Origin: Stenogyne calaminthoides
Lineage: Eukaryota > Streptophyta > Magnoliopsida > Lamiales > Lamiaceae
Direction: 5' to 3'
NCBI GenBank assembly: GCA_037126765.1
Contig: JBBCBC010000024.1
Location: 18,139,554-18,203,553 of the forward strand
Length of the DNA: 64,000 nt
Positions 11,533 to 20,033 of the stretch are shown piece after piece; the stretch's first letter is position 1, and each line of letters opens with the position of its first letter. The translations under genes were made by a program, and so were the position numbers. The notes below the pieces were generated by a model. It worked only from the letters and a program-made list of their open reading frames with translations. It made no database searches and was not told the DNA's origin.

Positions 11533-11710
11533 CTTAGGAGTATGTTCCTCTTTAGGTCTCAGGTTCGAAACCCCTTAGGTGCGATCAACTATTGAAATGG
11601 ATCAGTCCATACAGAGTTTTGCTCTAACTTTAAGTGGGCCCCTCACGGTGGGTTCTGGTCCCCTGAATTAGTCGATCTTTAGACCATATACCGGGTTATA
11701 AAAAAATTGA
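11533..11710 (+). mobile_element. SINE-like fragment
   Basis: The segment has GGTTCGAAACC at about 11569, close to an RNA polymerase III B box. It is followed by CCTCACGGTGGGTTCTGG-type sequence and a short A-rich end near 11700. No convincing A box was found upstream, so it may be 5'-truncated, or the B-box match may be chance. Confidence 0.35.
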
Positions 11711-11744
11711 TTGCATCATTAAAATCTATATAATATTTTTCTAA

Positions 11745-12500
11745 TCTAATAATATTTAGGCAAACTTTTATATGAAATACTTAACAGATTTAAGATCCAT
11801 AAAATATGACTCGTTCGTAAAAAATGAGATCCGCAAAACACAGAGCGAAAAATTCGCGAATTATGTGCAGGTCGAATTGGGTCAAGCAGATATTTTAAAA
11901 ATTTGCGCAAAGACAAAAATTGTTCCGAGATCTGTGTTACTATAAAGATAAATATGTGTAACTCTGATTACATGTATGTGTTACTGTAAGGAATGATTTG
12001 TGAAACATGACCCGTGTGTCAGAAAGAGAAGCGCATAAAGGAAAACAAAATTTTCTATCAAATTCGTGTAAAGGCAAAACAGCAAAACTCGCTCCGAGGT
12101 TTGTGTTACTATAAGAGCAAACACGTATTACTATAAGCATATGTATGTGTTACTGTAAGGACAAAATGACACTCTCTCTATTTTCATCCGCTTCTCCTTC
12201 TGTTTTTTATCTGCTTCTTCTTTTGACATGTGACCAACTGTTTTAAATAAAACTCAAACCACCAGATTACACCATTGAATTAGTAGAAACATAATAATTC
12301 TTAGCATATCGTAGTAACACATACTTGTTTTTATAGTAACACGGAGTGGGAGCGAATTTTTCTATTTTACCTTTGCGTGAATTTTTAAAAAATATCTATT
12401 TAACCTGATTCGATCAGCGCGTAATCTACAAATTTTCATCGCTTACGCATTTTAATTTATATTTCATGATAAAATATTTAATAGGAAAGTCCCCTAATAT
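11745..12500. mobile_element. foldback MITE-like element with subterminal repeats
   Basis: About 11745-11955 is roughly the reverse complement of 12290-12500. Shared wording includes TTCGC, AGATATTTT.AAAAATT and GTGTTACTATAA. Between the arms the motif GTGTTACT(A/G)TAAG recurs near 11937, 11971, 12106, 12124 and 12147 on the plus strand, and near 12312 and 12335 on the minus strand. No transposase ORF is present. The superfamily is not clear and the exact ends are uncertain. Confidence 0.5.
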
Positions 12501-12524
12501 TTATTGTCTGTTAGTATTAGTGTG

Positions 12525-12860
12525 TGTTTGCAAGCACTAGTATCTCTAAAAATGATATTAAGTGATTTTTGTAGCAAAATGAAAAATAAGAAGTGTTTTA
12601 AAATAAGGTAATTTTAAGAAGTGATTAAATAGAAAGGTGTTTGCAAAAGAAGTGCTTTAATAAAGGTATTGTGGTATTATTTCCTTGAGAGGTGTGTAGA
12701 AGTGCTTAAGTAGAAGTTAAAAGTTAGAAATTAATGATTGGCCAAAAGAGCTAATAAGAACTTAAAAAAAAGTAATTGCAAACAGGTTTTAAGTGCTTAT
12801 TTTATAAAAAGAAGTGCTTTTCCTTTTGTCATGGAGTTTGCAAACGGGGCCTTATTATAT
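12525..12860. mobile_element. possible small non-autonomous DNA element
   Basis: GTGTGTTTGCAAGCACT on the left and GTTTGCAAACGGGGCC on the right form a short imperfect inverted repeat around an AT-rich core with several AAGTGCTT motifs. The outer ends resemble small hAT-type elements, but no clean 8 bp target duplication could be fixed. Confidence 0.3.
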
Positions 12861-12894
12861 TAGTGATAATCTAGTTCTAAATTTCTTTAATTTT

Positions 12895-13101
12895 CTATTT
12901 CGTTATAATTAATAAGTTAAGACTATAGTAGGAAAATCAAGTTAGGAAATTTTATATTACACAAACTTCATATAAATAATTTCACGGATCCTTGATTCGT
13001 GAAATATGATAACTCAGTTAAAGGAAAACACAGATAAAAATAAAAGGGGAAGCAGATGAAATAAAGAGTTCATGCAGTAATACATATTTTTTTTACAGTA
13101 A
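12895..13101. mobile_element. left part of a foldback repeat split by the SIRE insertion
   Basis: The stretch resembles the 11745-12500 element (GAAATATGATAACTC.., GCAGTAATACAT, TACAGTAATG) and its partner resumes at 32736-32860 with AGTAATACATTTGTG and TTATAGTAAGG. The split point carries the AGTAA duplication. The original element was therefore in place before the SIRE element. Confidence 0.4.
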
Positions 13102-14697
13102 TGTAGGTCCCGAACGGGTTTTGTGAGGGTGGAAGTCTAGAGGGGAGGGGTGAATAGACTTCCAAAACTTTTCGTGCGGATCAGGTGTGAACTACAGATT
13201 ACCCGATCAGAGTGCAAGTGTATCAGTTTAGACTGATGTTCAATCTTACTGAGTGCCTGAGGGCATATCAGTTTGATATCTGTCAGCTTAACTGAATGGT
13301 GCAGAAGCTTGTTTTTACCCGTGTGAAAAACCAGTTTTATCAATCAGATTCTTAAGTCAGTTTTTCAACCAGTTGACTGAAGTGTCAATCTGATCAGATC
13401 AGTTGCTTGGTGCAGACTGAGCTTAACTTTAGAATATTTATGCAGTTTAAACTCAGTTGAGTGACTTGTGTAAAGCGATAAGAAAGCAAGTAAATGCACA
13501 CAAGACATTTTATAGTGGTTCAGACGAAACCCGTCCTATGTCCACTCTTCCCTTAACACAGGGAAACCTTAACCTACTTTAACCTGCGGGACTTATATCC
13601 TTTTCAGGATGGCCGAGATGTTTACCGAGTTCCCACTCTTACAAACTTAACCTGCGGGACTTATATCCTTTTCAGGATGGCTGAGATGTTTACCGAGTTC
13701 CCACTCAAGCTTAACCTACGGGACTTATATCCTTTTCAGGATGGCCGAGATGTTTATCGAGTTCCCACTCTACAAACGTAACCAGCGGGACTTATATCCT
13801 ACAAAGAGGATAACCGAGATGTTTAATGAGTTCTCACTCTACAGACTTGACCTAACTTGCGTTTGGGTAAAGAATGATTGAGGGTTCCAACAGGAAATCT
13901 ATCTTGGTGCTTTAGGTAGCAAAAATGCTAGTGGATAGGATTTCTTGCTAAGAACTATGGGATGAACACTCTTAAGAATAATCTTCAGATGTAGTGTTCT
14001 TTTGAGTGGAGATTTGTTGTAGCTTTAGCTTCTTTTGCGATGTCTCCGTGTTTGTTCTTGCGTTTTCACTTGTTGGTTCTTGCGTTTTATCTCTGTTGGT
14101 CCTGTTCTTCAAAATGAAGATCGATCCCATTTTATAGACCTCGAAATCAAAGAGTCGTTGGAGAGCAATTTGAATTTCGGGCTATATTAGGTAGGTTGTA
14201 GGATATGATTGTGACGTGCTCCGATTATAGGTGTGGCCATAGGCATCATTAGCGCCATTTTTGTCTGCAGCGTCGTATCCCGTATTGTCAGCTCTTTTTG
14301 TGCACGTGTCGCTTTCTTCTTGGCTTCGCGAGGCGGCACTTTAGAAATTTGTCCGTTAGACGATTGATATTCCTTTTGAAGAGGATTCGTCTTGTCTGGT
14401 GTACCTTTTTGGTTGTCACCAGGTGTGAGCTGACTTGATCAAGTAACTGATCAGTCTACCTTGTTGAGTCTTCAGTTGCACATTGTCTTAGCTTCAATAT
14501 GCAGACTCTGCTGAAAGTAGGTCTTCAGGTCTTTTGATCTTCAGATGTCTCTGAGCCTCAGTGTATTGATCGTCTTGAGTCTTGAGTTTGATCTTTGAGT
14601 CTTGAGTTTATCTGAGTCTTACGTTCATCCGAGTCTTGATGTTATCTGAGTCTTGAGTTCATCCCAGTCTTGAGTTCTTCCGAGTCTTGATGTCTTG
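13102..14697 (-). repeat. 3' LTR of the SIRE element, start deleted
   Basis: It matches 30884-32480 closely through the tandem repeats, the TATA region (TATAAAAT, minus strand, about 14130) and the GAGTCTTGAG-type array at 14570-14690. Sequence corresponding to about 32480-32735, the LTR start and adjoining polypurine tract, is absent. The LTR joins the envelope-position reading frame at about 14697. Confidence 0.8.
13587..13850 (-). repeat. 65-67 bp tandem repeat in LTR leader
   Basis: Units begin at about 13587, 13654, 13719 and 13786, each starting with a GGGACTTATATCC core and ending with a GAGTTCCCACTC-like stretch. The sister LTR has the same array at about 31344-31610. It lies downstream of the LTR TATA box in the minus orientation, so it should be transcribed. 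Confidence 0.85.
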
Positions 14698-15461
14698 AAT
14701 TTAACAGGATCTAGCTTGTTGTCTGGACGCAAAGGTGGAAGGAGTAGTTCAAAGGGTGGAGCTTCTGGTATCAGTGACATGATCTTGCCTTCTATCATCA
14801 CTGTCTGGTAGAAGTCTGGATACTTTGTTTCTAACGATTCGAAATTCATCATCATTTTCGATCGATCTTGATGAATTGGAATCTTCTCCGGGATGTGGGC
14901 GTCACATAACCATTCTTCTCTGATCGATCCCATTACGAAGCAAATCTTGTCGTGCCTGAGAGGATGCCTTTAGCGCAGTCTTTGGAAGGGCATTTTTCTC
15001 CCAAGCAATCTCCTCTGCTGCAGCTTCGGTCTTCCTCTTCCTTCAGATGTAGGCAATGTTCAGCCCCTTTGCCTCTGCTAACTTCTGCATCTTGATTGGG
15101 GCCTCTCTTATTCTCTGTCTTGTTTGCTCTTGAACTTGTTAGAGTCATCCGCTTTTGGTGGAGAATATCTGGCCTTGTCTCTGATCTTCCGCAGTTGCTT
15201 TCATCATCTTGCCTTTGCCTTTCTTCCTCCTCAGAGTCTGCTCAGATTCATCTTGTTCATCTTCTTCAGCTAATTTCTTAGCGAGTTCAAGACTCTTGGC
15301 CTGATCATCAGCTTCCATTCTTTTCTGAATGGATGAAGAGAAGTCTTCAATTTTGTCGACTTGGCAGTAATCGCTAAAGAGTACTTTTCTGCTCAGCGAT
15401 CTCTTTACTGTGTTGCTCCACAGTTTCTTTTATTTCAGCAACGAGACCGGTAGAAGGAGTG
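14698..15461 (-). pseudogene. 3' end of the SIRE envelope-position ORF
   Basis: This is the continuation of the frame interrupted at 20028-20033. Minus-strand reading from 15461 gives VAEIKETVEQHSKEIAEQK, fitting the coiled-coil region upstream. The last 102-residue frame (14625-14933) holds YPDFYQTVMIEGKIMSLIP and PPFELLLPPLRPDNKL before running into the LTR. Several frameshifts and stops lie between. No known domain was recognised, and the link to an envelope function rests only on position. Confidence 0.5.
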
Positions 15462-16900
15462 TGTTAGGCCCGGTGGAAAACCCATTTTGCGCGTGCGGAA
15501 GCAAAACATTTCAGTTCGATGCATATAAAAACAGGGGTGAGGCAGAGTGATTACAGATTTTTTACTTTTAAGCTCATGTGTTGTTTTGCTTATAATAGAA
15601 TGCATATGGCAAGTATGAACATAAAGCAGTAAACAACACAACAATGTATAGTGGCTCGGAGACTCAAGCTCCTACATCCACTCTCCCTGTTCCTAGGGAA
15701 ATTCCTTCAAACGGGACTTATCACCCTCCACGGGATTGCCTATAGATATTTACCGAGTTCACACTCCAACGGGACTTATCACCCTCCACGGGATTGCCTA
15801 CAGATGTTTACCGAGTTCACACTCCAACGGGACTTATCACCCTCACTCGGGATTGCCTAACAACTACCTCACTTCACCATGGGGTTTGGATTTGGTGTTG
15901 TCTCCAACTATGGTGAAATTTTCCTTACAATGATTTAGCCTCAATCTTAAGGTTGGGAAAATCTCTCTAAGCTTAAGATCTGGCGTGGGTTGCTTAGGTT
16001 GGGTTCTAGAACACTCTTTGAATATATTTGTATATCTATAGACTTGTGTTCTAGGGTGGGAAAGCTTAACTCTCTTTGGCTCTGTAGCATCTTTTGCATC
16101 TTCTCCACATTTCCGCTTTCCACACTTGATAATGAAGGAAGATCTTGTATTTATAGTGTGGATTTGAATGTTACCGTTGGAGAGAATCACATTCAAATCC
16201 ATACTTTTCTCTGTAGGATTCTGCGACTTTTCGGTTTGGTTGTCTTCCTCTCATTGGTCCACGTCAGCTGATTCAACGGCTTTATTCCTTAGATTCCTCG
16301 CCTTGGAACTATTCAGGATCTCTGAGCCTCAGTGTCTTCAGAGACATACTGAGTCTTCAGGTCTATCTGAGCCTTCAGCTGTCTTCTCTTCAGTTGGACC
16401 TTGTCGTCGGTATCTTGACACTCATCTTGGTGAGTTCGGTTCTTACATCTTCGAACAATCGACCCTCAGTCACTTGCACTTTCGAGCTAGCGATCATCGA
16501 TGGCGTTCGATTCTCGATGCACATGACTTCAGATGACTTCTCTTTTGATGACTTCTCTTCTGATCTGGTATGCATATTTAAGGTTTTACGATGAGATCGA
16601 TTTCTTCTCGCTTTGATCGATCGGCTCACCTATGATCGAATCGATATAACGTCGTCGACATATCGGTTTATCTGATCGAATTAGTTACGCAAAGAAGAAA
16701 TCGGTTTACTTTGTCCCGATCTCAATCACGTCGATCTTGATCATCTGCTCATCTTCATGCTCGATCTCGATCACGTCGATCTCGATCAATCTTATCTCGC
16801 TCCTCTTCGATCTCAACCTTCTATTACGATCTGCAACCTTCTCTTCGATCTTTTGGTGATTTCTTTCAATCGGCTTATGCATTCTTACGAATCGGATGAT
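15462..16900 (-). repeat. LTR segment A (LTR 3' portion, minus)
   Basis: Its reverse complement matches segment C from about 18300 to 19632, including the TATA region (CACTATAAATAC), the 58 bp repeats and the CCACCGGGCCTAACA end. It joins segment B near 16900, where orientation flips. Confidence 0.75.
15712..15880 (-). repeat. 58 bp tandem repeat in LTR leader
   Basis: Three units at about 15712, 15770 and 15828 share CGGGACTTATCACCCTC and a TTTACCGAGTTCACACTC-like stretch. They are related in wording to the 65-67 bp units at 13587, though the unit length differs. Confidence 0.8.
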
Positions 16901-17816
16901 TCCAAACAACTGAATCGGATGAATATAAAAAACGAACAAAGTGGAACAATGAGAGGAAGACAACCAAAAGATCGAAAAGGTTGCGAAAGAATAGAGGTTT
17001 TGGATTTGAATAAGATTCTTCGAATCGGAAATTGATCAAATCCACACTATAAATACAAGTTCTTCCTTCATTATCAAGGGTGGAAATTGAAATGTGGAGA
17101 TGATGCAAAAGATGCTACATAGCCAAAGAGAGTTGTTTTCCCACCCTAGAACACAAGTTTATAGATATACAAATATATTCAAAGAGTGTTCTAGAACCCA
17201 ACCTAAGCAACCCACGCTAGAATCTTGATTAGAGAGATTTTCCCAACCTTAGCATTGAGGCTAAATCATTGTAAGGGAAAATCTCACCATAGTTGGAGAC
17301 AACACCAAATCCAAACCCCATGGTGAAGTGAGGTAGTTGTTAAAGCAATCCTGTGTGAGGGTGATAAGTCCCGCTGGAGCTGTGAACCTCGAAAACATCA
17401 AATATATTGAGGGCAATCCCGTGAAGGGTGATAAGTCCCGAGGCGAACCCGAGAGGGTGATATGTCCAGGAAAATCTTGAGTTGAGAGCCCCAGAAATAT
17501 CTATAGGCAATCCCGGAGTGTGAACTGGATTAAACATCTTGATCCCGGAGGGTGATAAGTCCCGCTTTGAAGGAATTTCCTCTAGAGAGGGAGAGGATGT
17601 AGGACCCGGTTGTCCAAACCACTATATATTGTTGTGTTCTTTATTGCTTTATGTTCTTATCTTGTCATATGCATTCGATTATAAGCAAAACACAACAGAT
17701 GAGCTTAAAAATGAAAAATCTGTAATCACTCTGCCCTCACCCCTGTTTTTATATGCATCGAACTTAATGTTTTCGCTTCCGCACTCGTAAAATGGGTTTT
17801 CCCACCGGGACCATCA
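16901..17816 (+). repeat. LTR segment B (5'-truncated, plus)
   Basis: It matches segment C from about 18745 to its end, including the TATA region near 17045, the tandem GGGTGATAAGTCC units and the GAACCACTATATATTG motif. It ends CCGGGACCATCA, followed at once by a primer site. Confidence 0.75.
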
Positions 17817-17818
17817 AT

Positions 17819-17830
17819 TGGTATCAGAGC
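17819..17830 (+). promoter_or_regulatory. primer binding site after LTR B
   Basis: TGGTATCAGAGC follows LTR B by two bases. It is complementary to the 3' end of initiator methionine tRNA, the primer used by most plant copia elements. Confidence 0.75.
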
Positions 17831-17960
17831 GGGCAGTTCAACAGGTCAATGTTTTTTCAAACGGTTCTCTAATTTCAGAGTAACCACCTGAACTGATCTT
17901 TTTAAAAGAAAACCTGTTTCTTTAAAAATGCATATATTCTAATGTTTTGGCGTCATTATC

Positions 17961-17974
17961 AAAAAGGGGGAAAT
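17961..17974 (+). promoter_or_regulatory. polypurine tract before LTR C
   Basis: AAAAAGGGGGAAAT directly precedes TGTTGGGATATTTT. Only 158 bp separate LTR B from LTR C, so nearly all coding sequence is gone. Confidence 0.7.
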
Positions 17975-19632
17975 TGTTGGGATATTTTAGTTTTGATGAA
18001 TTATGCCAAAACATTATCAACTTGTGTTTTTGAAGCTAATCTACAGATAACAAGTTGAGGGGGAACGAGAGAACAAATTGAGGGGGAACTCACGAAATCA
18101 GACGTAGATGATCGAGATCAGACGAGGCTGCAGACGAGACTGATCGAGATCAGATGAGTTAGATGAGTTCCGAGTTAACTGATGAGCTGAGCAAAATCAG
18201 AAGAGAAGAAAAGCTAAGCCAGCTGATCAGAAGAATCAGAAGGTCAAATGATCGATGACTGAATGACTGATCGATGATCGGAAGAAAACGCATGCTTTAT
18301 CGTAAAAGAAACTGACCAAAAGATCAGAAGAGAAGGTTGCAGATCAGAATAGAAGGTTGCAAATCAGAAGAGGAGCAGATAAGATTGATCGAGATCAGAC
18401 GTGATCGAGATCGATATGAAGATGAAAGCGGATGATCAAGATCGGACGCGTGATTGAGATCGATGTGCTAAACCGATATGCTAACCTCGATGCACCGACG
18501 ACGATGCTATCCCGAGATGCTGAATCGAAGATATGATGATCGTCGATCACGAGTCGATCGATCGAAAAGAAGAAATCGATAGCTTTGTGTCAAAGTAACT
18601 TGAAGGTCGGGATGTCTGAAGTCAGAGAACTGAACTCAGTCAGCCTGAGTGTCAGTATGCCTGATCAGACAAGGTCCGCAGAAGAGAAGTCACCAATCGA
18701 GACACGAAGGCTCGAGATGTAATCAAGTTCCCGAGACTCGAGAGAATCTGAATGATTCCAAGGCGAGGAATCTGAGGAATATAGCCGTTAGAATCAGCTG
18801 ACGTGGAACAATGAGAGGAAGACAACCAGCCTGGAAAAGCTGCAGAACTTACAGAGAATAATATGGATTTGAATGTGATTCTCTCCAACGGTAACATTCA
18901 AATCCACACTATAAATACAAGTTCTTCCTTCATTATCAAGGGTGGAAAGCGGAAATGTGGAGAAGATGCAAAAGATGCTACAGAGCCAAAGAGAGTTAAG
19001 CTTTCCCACCCTAGAACAAAAGTCTATAGATATACAAATATATTCAAAGAGTGTTCTAGAACCCAACCTAAGCAACCCACGTTGTATCTTAAGCTTAGAG
19101 AGATTTTCCCAACCTTAGCATTGAGGCTAAATCATTGTAAGGCAAAATCTCACCATAGTTGGAGACAACACCAAATCCAAACCCCATGGTGAAGTGAGGT
19201 AGTTGTTAGGCAATCCCGAGTGAGGGTGATAAGTCTCGTTGGAGTGTGAACTCGTTAAACATCTGTAGGCAATCCCGTGAAGGGTGATAAGTCCCGAGGC
19301 GAACCAGAGAGGGTGATAAGTCCAGTTTGAGTGAGCTCGGTAAATATCTATAGGCAATCCCGTGGAGGGTGATAAGTCCCGTTTGAAGGAATTTCCCTAG
19401 GAACAGGGAGAGTGGATGTAGGAGCTTGAGTCTCCGAACCACTATACATTGTTGTGTTGTTTACTGCTTTATGTTCATACTTGCCATATGCATTCTATTA
19501 TAAGCAAAACAACACATGAGCTTAAAAGTAAAAAATTTGTAATCACTGTGCCCTCACCCCTGTTTTTATATGCATCGAACTGAAATGTTTTGCTTCCGCA
19601 CGCGCAAAATGGGTTTTCCACCGGGCCTAACA
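17975..19632 (+). repeat. LTR segment C (complete, plus)
   Basis: It starts TGTTGGGATATTTTAG and ends CCGGGCCTAACA, 1658 bp. It has a TATAAATA box near 18905, tandem repeats at about 19200-19390, and GAACCACTATACATTG near 19437. It is followed by ATTGGTATCAG (19633-19643), a partial primer site, so it also looks like a 5' LTR of a further element. Confidence 0.8.
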
Positions 19633-19643
19633 ATTGGTATCAG

Positions 19644-20028
19644 TTGATCATCTGATCATTTGAGTGAGAGCTCGGTAAATATCTAGTCATCTGATCTGGT
19701 CAAGTCCAGTCTGTTGGTTTTTGGCAAGTCCAGTCTGTTCTGGTCATCTGATCATTTGACCTTCTGATTCTTCTGATCAGCTGGCTTAGCTTTTCTTCTC
19801 TTCTGATTTTGCTCAGCTCATCAGTTAACTCGGAACTCATCTAACTCATCTGATCTCGATCAGTCTTGTCTGTAGCCTCGTCTGATCTCGATCATCTACG
19901 TCTGATTTCGTGAGTTCCCCCTCAATTTGTTCTCTCGTTCCCCCTCAACTTGTTATCTGTAGATTAGCTTCAAAAACACAAGTTGATAATGTTTTGGCAT
20001 AATTCATCAAAACTAAAATATCCCAACA
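19644..20028 (-). repeat. LTR segment D (LTR start, minus)
   Basis: Its reverse complement is almost identical to the first ~290 bp of segment C (17975-18265), making a large inverted repeat with it. The 19644-19740 part is patchwork and includes a stretch also found at about 19329. Confidence 0.75.
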
Positions 20029-20033
20029 GAGTG

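Larger units (their letters stand above)
15462..20028. mobile_element. inverted LTR complex of a second SIRE-type family
   Basis: The outer ends are TGTTAGGCC at 15462 and CCCAACA at 20028, flanked by a perfect 5 bp duplication GAGTG (15457-15461 and 20029-20033). Inside are four LTR segments: minus-strand LTR end (15462-16900), plus-strand LTR end (about 16901-17816), full plus-strand LTR (17975-19632), minus-strand LTR start (19644-20028). The outer two together make one LTR in minus orientation, which suggests a solo LTR invaded or rearranged by a plus-strand copy. The complex interrupts the envelope-position ORF of the host SIRE element. Confidence 0.75.

Noticed and set aside
11560..11600. 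tRNA gene suggested by GGTTCGAAACC
   Set aside because: Only a B-box-like word; no cloverleaf arms or A box could be drawn.
11940..12140. 66-residue minus frame in the foldback element
   Set aside because: Lies across repeated non-coding motifs; no family resemblance.
13587..13850. Regular repeats considered as a CRISPR-like array
   Set aside because: Units are contiguous tandem copies without unique spacers, inside an LTR of a plant retrotransposon.
15990..16536. Several frames of 66-122 residues on both strands in LTR segment A
   Set aside because: The same sequence recurs as LTR in B and C; no conserved domain, frames differ between copies.
16757..17035. 92-residue plus frame at the A/B junction
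   Set aside because: Spans an orientation flip between two LTR segments, so it is a chance fusion.
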